DNA of 64,000 nt, from positions 245,249 through 309,248 of the forward strand of contig NZ_JASERL010000012.1 in assembly GCF_030766935.1 (NCBI RefSeq). Reading direction: 5' to 3'. Made by a program: the position numbers and the translations under genes. The stretch comes from Streptomyces sp. KL109B (GTDB lineage Bacteria; Actinomycetota; Actinomycetes; Streptomycetales; Streptomycetaceae). Positions within the stretch are counted from its first letter, which is position 1. Each line of letters begins with the position of its first letter. The notes under the pieces were generated by a model. That model was not told where the DNA came from, ran no database searches, and was given only the letters and a program-made list of their open reading frames with translations. Below are positions 32,560 to 40,394 of the stretch, in pieces.

Positions 32560-33732
32560 CTACGCCGGCTTCGTGTGCAGCTTGGTGCCCTCCGCTCCTC
32601 CCGCGGCCTCGACGATCGAGTAGATGAAGCCGCTGATGCCGAGGAAGAGGCCGGACCCGCTGATGAAGAGGTCCAGCTTCGACAGGATCGGCTTGGGGAA
32701 GTGCGTGGCGGTCTCGGTGACGCGTCCCAGGGCGTCGAGGATGTCGAACTCGATCCGCTCCGCCCCCGCACCCGGCGTGTACCGGAACAGGTTCTTGAAC
32801 CACTGCCCCAGGCCGACCTTGCCGATGGCGCTGACGCCCTTGCCGAGCGCGAGACCGACGCCGCCCAGGATGGACCCGATGGTTCCTGTGACGATGCCGA
32901 TGATGTCCCACTCCCCGGTTTGCGCCCCCTTCACCACCGACATGATCACCGAGCCGACGCCGAGGGCGACGGAGAGACCGCCGATGACGAGCGCGACGGG
33001 ACCGGTGACGATCAGGGCGATGACGCCGAGGATGGCGCTGACGACGGAGAACGCCAGATTCAGCCAGTCCCCGATCTTCTCCCACCAGGCCTTCGCCGCG
33101 ACCGCCTCGTCCGTGGCCTCTTCCAGTTCCCGCTTGGCGATGGCCGCGTCCGACGTACGGATCTCCTGAGCGTCGACGGCGAGCATCCGGGCCGCTTCGA
33201 GCTCCGACTCCGCCGACTCGACGTCCCGCGTGGCCTCGTCCTGCGCCATTTTCGCGTCGGTCATCGCGCGCCGTGCGTGGCTGCGGGCCTCCTCGTCGTG
33301 GGGCGGCGGGGGTTCCGCGAGGTCGAGACCGGCCACGTGGGCGCTCGCCGCGGCCGCCACCACGATGGCCGCGTCCAGCTTGTCCTTCGCCGCACGGCCC
33401 TGGTTCAGGGCCTGGTCCGCCTGGCCCTGACTCTCCCGCAGCCGGTCCGCGTACTTCAGGATCGCGTCGGAGGCCATCTCGTACGAAGTCTGCAACTTGC
33501 CCGTCTGCGTGGGCAGTTCGCTGAGCTTGCCGCGCAGCTTCTCCATGGACTCGCCCTCGCCGAGCTCGTTGGAGTCCATCCGGGCGACGACGGAGTGGGC
33601 GGACTGAGCGTCCGAGGAGACGGTCCCGTACTCGGAGGCGAGCTGTTCGAGGACGTCCGGGTCGCCGGGGGTCGGGTCCTCCGAGAGACCGAAGACCGAC
33701 TCCCATTCGGTCAAGGGTGGCCGTGTCGTCAC
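32560..33732 (-). CDS. putative type VII secretion substrate with long helical N terminus and hydrophobic core
   Basis: A 390-residue protein starting at GTG 33732 (GTGA overlap). Residues 20-120 have the helical pattern of Streptomyces T7SS-secreted proteins (PGDPDVLEQLASEYGTVSSDAQSA, then KLRGKLSELPTQTGKLQTSYEMASDAILKYADRLRESQGQADQAL). Residues 145-215 are highly charged and helical. Residues about 225-300 are a hydrophobic, Gly-rich stretch that could insert in membranes. No known toxin catalytic motif is seen, so a membrane-active effector or structural protein are both possible. It is the third gene of a three-gene unit. Confidence 0.65.
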   Translation of the reverse strand: MTTRPPLTEWESVFGLSEDPTPGDPDVLEQLASEYGTVSSDAQSAHSVVARMDSNELGEGESMEKLRGKLSELPTQTGKLQTSYEMASDAILKYADRLRESQGQADQALNQGRAAKDKLDAAIVVAAAASAHVAGLDLAEPPPPHDEEARSHARRAMTDAKMAQDEATRDVESAESELEAARMLAVDAQEIRTSDAAIAKRELEEATDEAVAAKAWWEKIGDWLNLAFSVVSAILGVIALIVTGPVALVIGGLSVALGVGSVIMSVVKGAQTGEWDIIGIVTGTIGSILGGVGLALGKGVSAIGKVGLGQWFKNLFRYTPGAGAERIEFDILDALGRVTETATHFPKPILSKLDLFISGSGLFLGISGFIYSIVEAAGGAEGTKLHTKPA

Positions 33733-34583
33733 GCTCCGACCTCGCTTCCTTCGCTCGGTGCCGGAGCCTCGGGTTCCGCGGACTCGTGGAACCGGAAGGT
33801 GCCGGCGATGGCGTCGAACACCTCGAAGAACGTCTCGGCCATGTTGATATTGGGCGTCGTACTGGCGAGCACCATCAGGTCCCGGCTCGACGGCACGGGG
33901 ATCACGACCTGGTGCACGGCGGTGCGGACGGGGGCGGGACCGCCGTGGTCGAAGTCCTCGACCGTGGTCAGCCGCCCGACGCTGCCGACCTCCGGCAGCT
34001 CCATGATGTGCACCTGGTTCAGCTCCGAACCCCGGCCCGGCGACGTCCTGTTGACGTGGATCCCGCCGGTCAGCATCAGCTCCCCCAGGTCCGTCGACTC
34101 GCCCTCGGGGATGCGGGTCCGCAGGACCAGGGCCGTGGCCGAGAGCGGGTTGCCGTCCGAGAGGAACGCAATGAGGGAGGCGATCTGCAGGGCGCCCCGC
34201 GCGTACGCCTCGCGGGCGCTCCTGCGGGTCCCCCGGATCAGCTCGTCGACGAGGTCCCGGTCCACCGCCTTGCCCTTGGCCCGCAGCTTCGCCGCCTCCT
34301 CCTCGACGCGGCGCCGGATGGCGACGTCCCTGGTGGACGGGTCGAGGTCGAGGTGCGACCACGTGGACGGGTAGTTCAGGGTGTAGCGCGCCGGGGCGCC
34401 CTGCGGCCGTTCGTCGGAGGGCAGCAGCCGCGGCCGGCCGTCCGCGTCCCGCATCTCATCCGGAGCACTCCGATCGTTCGGATCGCTCGGGTCGTTCGGG
34501 TCGTTCGGATCATTCATGGAGTTGTTCATCGAGCCATTCATGGAGTCGTTCATCGAGGAGCCGGTTATCGGTGTGTCATTCAT
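33729..34583 (-). CDS. uncharacterised protein of the T7SS-like unit with Asn/Met-rich N terminus
   Basis: A 284-residue protein that I do not recognise. The first 40 residues are low complexity (repeats of MND, MNG, MNN and NDP) made by repeated DNA. The rest has the look of LpqN-like or chaperone-like proteins next to T7SS genes, with VHQVVIPVPSSRDLMVLASTTPNINMAETFFEVFDAIAGTFRF at the end. ATG 34583 overlaps the WXG100-like gene by eight bases, and the gene overlaps the putative substrate by four. A chaperone or immunity role is possible but not shown. Confidence 0.6.
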   Translation of the reverse strand: MNDTPITGSSMNDSMNGSMNNSMNDPNDPNDPSDPNDRSAPDEMRDADGRPRLLPSDERPQGAPARYTLNYPSTWSHLDLDPSTRDVAIRRRVEEEAAKLRAKGKAVDRDLVDELIRGTRRSAREAYARGALQIASLIAFLSDGNPLSATALVLRTRIPEGESTDLGELMLTGGIHVNRTSPGRGSELNQVHIMELPEVGSVGRLTTVEDFDHGGPAPVRTAVHQVVIPVPSSRDLMVLASTTPNINMAETFFEVFDAIAGTFRFHESAEPEAPAPSEGSEVGA

Positions 34584-34860
34584 CGAGTGCCGTCCCGGCC
34601 TCGTCGTCCGTGGCCGTGAAGTTGTCGACGATGCCCTGCGCCGCGTCCTTGAACGTGTCCACGTTCTCCTGGACGCGTTCGTGGCCGGCCAGCCACGCGC
34701 TGTCGAAGCCGTTGACGGCCGAGGTGAGACCGGAGTCGCCCACATCGCCCTCCGAGCCGACGTTGTCCAGCTTCGCCGTCCTGTCGATCCGGGCGCGGAT
34801 GTCCTTCAACGCGTCCATCGTGTCGGTGAGTTCGTCGACCGGGATGTGAATCCGCGACAT
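34576..34860 (-). CDS. WXG100-like small helical protein
   Basis: A 94-residue all-helical protein with the size and spacing of ESAT-6/WXG100 partners: IPVDELTDTMDALKDIRARIDRTA, a turn region around NGFDSAWLAGHERVQENVDTFKDAAQGIVDNFTATDDEAGTALDE. The central WxG is replaced by AWLAG, close to the family's turn. GAGAGGGA lies just before ATG 34860. Such proteins are secreted as dimers by type VII systems and guide larger partners. It heads the three-gene unit. Confidence 0.7.
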   Translation of the reverse strand: MSRIHIPVDELTDTMDALKDIRARIDRTAKLDNVGSEGDVGDSGLTSAVNGFDSAWLAGHERVQENVDTFKDAAQGIVDNFTATDDEAGTALDE

Positions 34861-34945
34861 GGCATCCCTCTCTCGTCTTGTCTCGATCGCGCCGCGGTCG
34901 GGGATCAGCGCTCACCGGGGACTACGGGGCGCCTGACGAGGCGGT

Positions 34946-35776
34946 TCACGAAGCGTGGCGCTCGGTGGCGGCGAGGGAGCCGAGGAGGGCGAGGGCCTCG
35001 CTGCTGGGGGAGGCGGGCTCGGCGTGGTAGACGACGAGTTCCTGGCCGGGCGCCGCGCGGACGTCGAAGGTCTGCATGGTCAACGTCAGTGGTCCGACGT
35101 CGTGGTGGGCGAAGCGCTTGCGTTCCAGGGCCTTGCCGCGGGCGTCGTGCCGGGCCCACAGGTCGGCGAACTCGGCGCTGCCGTCCAGGAGTTCGGTGAG
35201 CACCTGCCGCATCCGCGGATCGTCGGGCGCCACGCCGTGGCCGAGCCGGAAACCGGCCACGGAGTTGCGGGCCACCTCGTGCCAGTCGCGGTAGAAGGTC
35301 CGGGCGGCCGGGTCGGTGAACACGACGTGCATCAGATTGCGGGAGTGCGTCCAGCCGTGGAAGAGCGCGTCGGCGATGGCGTTCGAGGCCAGCACGTCGT
35401 ACGCGCGGTTGTAGACGATGGCCGGGTTGTGCGGCCAGGCGTCCATCAGCGTCAGCAGGCTGGGCTCGACCCGCTCCGTGACGGCGGCGCCCCGGGGGCG
35501 CGGGGCGAGCCCGGCGATCCTGAACAGGTGCAGGCGGCCGTCCTCGTCGAGCCGTAGGGCCGCGGCCAGCGCGTCGAGCACCTGCGCGGACGGCGTACGC
35601 TCCCGCCCCTGTTCGAGCCGTACGTAGTAGTCGGCGCTGATCCCCGCGAGCGCGGCCACCTCTTCGCGGCGCAGCCCCGGCACCCGCCGCTGCCCCGTGA
35701 CGGGCAGGTTCGCCTCGGCCGGGGTGACGCGGGCGCGCCGCGCGGTGAGGTAGGCGCCGAGCTGCGAATGAGTCAT
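34946..35776 (-). CDS. XRE helix-turn-helix regulator with MmyB-like ligand domain
   Basis: A 276-residue regulator. The helix-turn-helix is in VPGLRREEVAALAGISADYYVRLEQGRERTPSAQVLDALAAAL, followed by the MmyB-like domain (AWPHNPAIVYNRAYDVLASNAIADALF, FYRDWHEVARNSVAGFR) thought to bind fatty acyl ligands. ATG 35776 is taken, with ATG 35785 also possible. In actinomycetes these regulators commonly control a divergent SDR, and an SDR gene does lie divergently here. Confidence 0.88.
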   Translation of the reverse strand: MTHSQLGAYLTARRARVTPAEANLPVTGQRRVPGLRREEVAALAGISADYYVRLEQGRERTPSAQVLDALAAALRLDEDGRLHLFRIAGLAPRPRGAAVTERVEPSLLTLMDAWPHNPAIVYNRAYDVLASNAIADALFHGWTHSRNLMHVVFTDPAARTFYRDWHEVARNSVAGFRLGHGVAPDDPRMRQVLTELLDGSAEFADLWARHDARGKALERKRFAHHDVGPLTLTMQTFDVRAAPGQELVVYHAEPASPSSEALALLGSLAATERHAS

Positions 35777-35893
35777 GCCGCCCATGCTAGATCCGGGGAC
35801 AGCGCCGTTCCTGGGTGCGCTGCACCCAGGAAGATCCCGCCCTTCCTGCGCACGCTCCGGCGGGTCCAGTCTCGATGCCGGAAACACACGGCC

Positions 35894-35947
35894 GAGGCGT
35901 ACGAGGCGTACGAGGCGTACGAGGCGTACGAGATGTACGAGGCACAA
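35894..35947. repeat. 9-bp tandem repeat GAGGCGTAC (6 units) in divergent leader
   Basis: Four perfect GAGGCGTAC copies at 35894-35929 are followed by two degenerate ones. They lie between the MmyB-type regulator and the SDR, about 40-95 bases before the SDR start. They are outside both genes and may be a short binding-site ladder or slippage product. Confidence 0.85.
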
Positions 35948-35988
35948 GAGACGCCCCGCGCACCGGCATCGCACCCCTGGAGAAACCT

Positions 35989-36768
35989 GTGACCCCCGCC
36001 CCGAACCAGTCCAGCCACCCCACCACTTGGGACCTCACCGGCCGAGTGGCCGTCGTCACCGGAGCCGCCCGCGGCATCGGCCTGGCCACCGCCACGCTGC
36101 TGCGCGACCGCGGCGCCCGCCTGGTCGTCACCGACCGCTCCGACGCCGTCGAGGAACTCGCCGCGAAGGACCCCGACAACGTGGCCGCGCTCGTGGGCGA
36201 TGTCGCCGACGAGGACCTCGCGCGCGCCACCACGGACCTCGCGACGAGCCGTTTCGGCGGGCTCGACATCCTGGTCAACAACGCCGGCCGCACCCTGAAC
36301 AAGTCGATCACCGAGACCACCACCGAGGACTTCGACGCCATCCTGCGCGTCAACGCCCGCGGCAACTTCGTCCAGGCCCGCGAGGCGTTCCGCGCCATGG
36401 AGGCCACCGGCGGCGGCGCGATCGTCTCGATCGCCTCCGTCTCCTCGGTCGTGGCCTTCGCCACGCAGACCGCCTACGCCGCGTCGAAGGGCGCCCTGGC
36501 CCAGATCACCAAGGTGCTCGCCATCGAGGGCGGCCCCAAGGGCATCCGCTCCAACGCCGTGCTGCCCGGCGTCATCGACACCGACATCATGGAAGGCGTC
36601 GTCGACAACGGCCGCGACATGCTCGCCTCGTTCGGCCCCGCCCACCCCGCCGGCCGGATCGGACGCCCCGAGGAGGTCGCCGAGGCCGTCGCCTTCCTCG
36701 CCTCCGACGCGTCCGCCTTCGTCACCGGCGCGCTCCTGGCCGTCGACGGGGGCTGGACCGCGCAATGA
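35989..36768 (+). CDS. short-chain dehydrogenase/reductase
   Basis: A 259-residue classical SDR: VVTGAARGIGLATATLLRDRG, LVNNAGRTLNKSI, an active-site region SIASVSSV and YAASKGALAQITK. The aspartate after the first fold unit (VVTDRSDAVEEL) favours NAD. GTG 35989 has GGAGA six bases upstream and is preferred to the longer frame, whose extra N terminus is only the translated 9-bp repeat. Likely controlled by the divergent MmyB-type regulator. Confidence 0.87.
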   Translation: MTPAPNQSSHPTTWDLTGRVAVVTGAARGIGLATATLLRDRGARLVVTDRSDAVEELAAKDPDNVAALVGDVADEDLARATTDLATSRFGGLDILVNNAGRTLNKSITETTTEDFDAILRVNARGNFVQAREAFRAMEATGGGAIVSIASVSSVVAFATQTAYAASKGALAQITKVLAIEGGPKGIRSNAVLPGVIDTDIMEGVVDNGRDMLASFGPAHPAGRIGRPEEVAEAVAFLASDASAFVTGALLAVDGGWTAQ

Positions 36769-36900
36769 CACGAGGTGCACTCCGACCTGCCTTCGATGGG
36801 ATCGACGGTGACAGAAGAGAAGCCGGCACGTCTCCAGCATCCGAAGGAGCGAGGCCGTGCGCTTCTAGGGATTGCCGGTCTGTGTCCAGCACGGTCTCGG

Positions 36901-36912
36901 GGAACATGTTCC
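36901..36912. promoter_or_regulatory. perfect palindrome GGAACATGTTCC upstream of P450
   Basis: A perfect 12-bp dyad 31 bases upstream of the P450 start codon, placed where a repressor would block transcription or initiation. No dedicated regulator is adjacent. Confidence 0.5.
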
Positions 36913-36943
36913 GGCCGACCGCACACCATTGGAGCCTGACACC

Positions 36944-38131
36944 ATGACCGACCCGACCCAGGACCCCGGCTTCCTGCGGGACCCGTATCCGGCCTACGCG
37001 GCCATGCGGGCCACCTGCCCCGTGCGGCCCGTACCGACAGGCTCCGGCGGACGCACCAACTACGTCGTCACCGGCTACGCGGAGGCCAAAGAGGCCCTCA
37101 ACGACGTACGGCTCTCCAAGGACACGTCCGCCTTCTTCGCGGGCAAGGAATCACGGCGACGTCCGCACCCCGCCGTCGCCCACACGATGCTCGCCAGCGA
37201 CCCACCCCAGCACACCCGGCTGCGCAAGCTGGTGACGAAGGCGTTCACCACCGGGTCCGTCGCCCGGCTGCGGCCGTTCATCGCCCGCGTCACCGAAGAA
37301 CTGCTGGATCAGTGGCGGTCCGGCGAACCATTCGACTTCGTGGCCGGCCTGGCGGTGCCGCTGCCGGTCACCGTGATCTGCGAACTGCTCGGCGTACCAC
37401 CGGCCGACCGGCTCGACGTCCGGCGTTGGTCCGCGGAACTGTTCGCGTCGGGGGAGCCCGACATGACCGACGCGGCCTCGCACGCGATGGCGGAGTACAT
37501 GACGGACCTGATCGCGGCCAAACGCCTCAGTCCTGGCGGCTCGATTCTGGACCGGTTGATCGCCGTCCGCGACGCAGAAGACCACTTGAGCGAGCCGGAA
37601 CTGGTCTCCCTGGCGGTCCTGTTGCTCGTGGCCGGACACGAAACCACCACCCACGCCCTCGGCAACGCCCTGCTGGCGCTCCTCCGGCACCCGGCCCAGC
37701 TGGAGCGCCTCCGCCGCAGCCCGGACGAGATCCCCGGCGCCGTGGACGAACTGCTGCGCTTCGACTCCGCGGTGAGCACATCCACCTTCCGCTTCACCAC
37801 GGAAGACGTCACGCTCGGCGGCACCGAGATCCCCGCAGGCGTTCCGGTGCTGGTCGCCCTCGGGGCCGCGAACCGGGACCCGGCACGGTTCCCGCGGCCG
37901 GACGCACTCGACCTGGACCGGGACTCCGCCGCCCACCTCGCCTTCGGCCACGGCATCCACCGCTGTGTCGGCGCTCCCCTGGCCAAGGCCGAGGTGGAGA
38001 TCGTGTTGCGGGCCGTGCTGGCGCGCCTTCCCGGGCTTCATCTGGCGGTTCCGGCGGACCAGTTGGCCTGGAGGCGAACCCGCCTGGTCCGGGGGCTCGA
38101 GTCCCTCCCCGTAATCACCGCGGAGGGATAG
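36944..38131 (+). CDS. cytochrome P450
   Basis: A 395-residue bacterial P450 with standard motifs: I helix VAGHETTTHALG, ExxR in DELLRFDSAVS and heme loop FGHGIHRCVGAPLAKAE. Unlike the P450 at 19475 it has no ferredoxin or reductase gene beside it. ATG 36944 begins the usual short N terminus (DPGFLRDPYPAYAAMR). It resembles CYP105/CYP107-like monooxygenases of secondary metabolism. The substrate is unknown. Confidence 0.9.
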   Translation: MTDPTQDPGFLRDPYPAYAAMRATCPVRPVPTGSGGRTNYVVTGYAEAKEALNDVRLSKDTSAFFAGKESRRRPHPAVAHTMLASDPPQHTRLRKLVTKAFTTGSVARLRPFIARVTEELLDQWRSGEPFDFVAGLAVPLPVTVICELLGVPPADRLDVRRWSAELFASGEPDMTDAASHAMAEYMTDLIAAKRLSPGGSILDRLIAVRDAEDHLSEPELVSLAVLLLVAGHETTTHALGNALLALLRHPAQLERLRRSPDEIPGAVDELLRFDSAVSTSTFRFTTEDVTLGGTEIPAGVPVLVALGAANRDPARFPRPDALDLDRDSAAHLAFGHGIHRCVGAPLAKAEVEIVLRAVLARLPGLHLAVPADQLAWRRTRLVRGLESLPVITAEG

Positions 38132-38255
38132 CGGAGCGGACGGGAAGGCAGGACCCGGGGGCCGGGTCCTGGAGACCCGCGTGCGCCCCGGCCCGGTTGT
38201 GCTTCCATGGACCTCCAACTGGCGTTTCAAGCGGGGGCTTTGAGGAGTGAACCGA

Positions 38256-38615
38256 ATGAACACGCCGCCGTTCGGCGTCCGCGTCGTGGACACCGGCACC
38301 CTCGTCCTCGTGCGCGCACACGGGGAACTCGACATCCAGACCGCACCGCAACTCGAAAAGGCCCTGGCACAGCTGCACCCGCGACACTGCGAACTCGACC
38401 TCACCGCCGTGCCGTTCACCGACTCCAGCGGAATCAACCTGCTCATACGCCACCACCGCTGGGCAGCCAACTCCGGCGGCAGCCTGCGCCTCATCGGCGT
38501 CAGTACGGCGGTGCGCCGCGTCCTGGACGTCTCCGGCGTCACGAACCTCCTCCTCGGCGGCGCACGGTCACACGCACCCGACGGCGGCCCACCAGGACAC
38601 GCGCCCCGCTCCTAG
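38256..38615 (+). CDS. STAS-domain anti-sigma factor antagonist
   Basis: A 119-residue single STAS domain (VLVRAHGELDIQTAPQLEKALAQL, CELDLTAVPFTDSSGINLLIRHH, LRLIGVSTAVRRVLDVSGV). The DSSG loop holds the serine that anti-sigma kinases phosphorylate in this family. No kinase or sigma gene is adjacent. GAGGAG at 38242-38246 suits ATG 38256 by spacing, while a GTG at 38247 overlaps the site itself. Confidence 0.85.
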   Translation: MNTPPFGVRVVDTGTLVLVRAHGELDIQTAPQLEKALAQLHPRHCELDLTAVPFTDSSGINLLIRHHRWAANSGGSLRLIGVSTAVRRVLDVSGVTNLLLGGARSHAPDGGPPGHAPRS

Positions 38616-38889
38616 ACGGGCGCGGGCGGCCTCTGTCGGTTCTGTGCGGCCCTCGTCGCGATCGCTGTGCCCCCGGAGCAGACCTGCCTCGCTCGCCGTC
38701 GGGCAGCTGTGAAGCACGCGGCGGAGTGGTGACCGGATCTGAGCGCACAGGAACACCGACCGATCCGGTGTGCGCCGACCGTTCCCGATTGCGGACGCTT
38801 TCTCACTGTCGGTCACACACCGCTCCGCGGGCGAGCACGATGATCCCTCTCGTCGCAGGCGGCGGGGCCGGGTGGGGTCGGGCGGGGCC

Positions 38890-39603
38890 CGGTGGGTGGA
38901 ACTGGCACCGCTGCAAGACGGGGCCATACTGGCACTGGCGATCTCCGAAGAGCTGCCCCTGGCCGACCAGTCCACAAGGCCGATGATCGAAGTCCTGGCC
39001 GAGTACATGGCTGGGCGGGAACTGCTGCTGGTCCTGGACACCTGTGAGCATCTGACCGATGCCTGCGCGCTGACCGCCCAAGTTCTCCTGGACGCGGCAC
39101 CGGGACTACGCATCCTGGCCACCAGCCGCCGCCCGCTGAACGTGTCGGCCGAGCGCACACCGGCGGTCGAGCCCATGCCGGTCCCCGACCCGGACGACCC
39201 CGCGGCGAGCGGAAACGACGCCGTGGTGCTGTTGGCCGAGCGGGCAGCCGCCGCGGTGCCGGGGTTCGCGGTCACCGAGGACGATCAGGGCGACGTGGTG
39301 CACCTGTGCCGTCGCCTGGAGGGGCTGCCGCTCGCGATCGAACTGGCCGCCGCCCGGCTCGGTGAACTGCCGCCCGCCGAACTCGCCGTCCGCCTCGACG
39401 ACCGCATGTCGGTGCTGGGACAGACGGAAGAAGAGGCGTACGACGCCCATCCGCCGTGGCACCAGGCGCTGCGTACGGCGATCGGCTGGAGCCACGAACT
39501 GTGCACGCCGCAGGAGCGGTTGCTGTGGGCCCGGGTCTCCGTATTCGCGTGGTGTCTTTCGGGCCGTGCTGCGGGGCGGTCGATCCGGACCGGGACTCGG
39601 TGA
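38890..39603 (+). pseudogene. remnant of an AfsR/LuxR-type NTPase regulator
   Basis: About 220 residues match the middle of large ATP-binding regulators: WVELAPLQDGAILALAI, LLLVLDTCEHLTDACALTAQVLL, LRILATSRRPLNV, CRRLEGLPLAIELAAARL and QALRTAIGWSHELCTPQERLLWARVSVFA. The Walker A region before and the TPR and output domains after are missing, and the reading frame breaks after SVFA. It cannot be functional as the family is known. Confidence 0.8.
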
Positions 39604-39698
39604 CCAACACCCTGGGCGGTCTCCGGCCAACCGATGCCGGGCGCCGTGATCCGCGCTGGAGCTGATCTTGTCCCCACCTGCCCCCATGTCCGGGCGGG

Positions 39699-40298
39699 TC
39701 ACGTACCGCTGAACAGCCGGTCCAGATGCACGTCGATCGCGGCGAGCGCGTCCCGGGGCTCGATCACGGCGAGTTCGATCAGGGAGGTGAAGCCGGTGAG
39801 GGCGAGGAGGAGGTTGGTCTCGGTCGCCGGGTCGTGGCCGGGGGCGATGTGTCCGTCGGTGATCGCCTGGCGGACCAACTGCTCGACGAGGTCCCGCCCT
39901 TGGACGAGGCCGCGGCGCGCCTGCTCGTGCACGGTCTGGTCGTGCAGTGCCTCCAGGACGTAGGCGGCGCTCATCCGGCTGGTCGCTCGGGCGTCGGCGT
40001 GCAGGGGAAGCATTTCCGCGAGGGTCAGGCGCAGCACGTCGCGGGGGTGGGGGCGGTCACCGAGCCGCTTGAGCCCCTGCTGTACGCGCACCGAGGTCTG
40101 CTCGGACGCGAAATCCATGGCGAAGGAGAGCATGGCCGTCCGGGAGGCGAAGTAGTGCTGCAGCTGCCCGAGCGACATGCCCGCCTCCTGCGCCACCACG
40201 CGCATCGTCAGTTGTGTGACGCCGCGCTGCTCCACCACCCGCCACAGTGCGCGGGCGATCGCTTCGCGGCGGCCTCGGTGATCCACCTGTTTCGGCAA
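39699..40298 (-). CDS. TetR-family repressor of the adjacent carboxylesterase
   Basis: A 199-residue TetR regulator starting at TTG 40298 (PKQVDHRGRREAIARALWRVVEQRG), with the helix-turn-helix at RVVAQEAGMSLGQLQHYFASR. TTG was chosen because GAGAGGGG lies six bases upstream, homologues begin at this point, and the longer ATG 40346 frame would run across a palindrome (40325-40340) that looks like its own operator. It is divergent from the esterase and probably represses both. Confidence 0.85.
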   Translation of the reverse strand: MPKQVDHRGRREAIARALWRVVEQRGVTQLTMRVVAQEAGMSLGQLQHYFASRTAMLSFAMDFASEQTSVRVQQGLKRLGDRPHPRDVLRLTLAEMLPLHADARATSRMSAAYVLEALHDQTVHEQARRGLVQGRDLVEQLVRQAITDGHIAPGHDPATETNLLLALTGFTSLIELAVIEPRDALAAIDVHLDRLFSGT

Positions 40299-40324
40299 CG
40301 CCGACCCCTCTCCCGTACCCGAGA

Positions 40325-40340
40325 ACTGTTCCAATACAGT
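40325..40340. promoter_or_regulatory. TetR operator candidate ACTGT-N6-ACAGT
   Basis: Inverted repeat ACTGT/ACAGT with a six-base spacer in the 96-base gap between the TetR gene and the carboxylesterase. Its position just upstream of both starts suits repression of both genes. Confidence 0.6.
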
Positions 40341-40394
40341 CGACATAATACAGATGACCCATAATCCTGGAGTCCACGCGAGGAAGGAAGCGGC

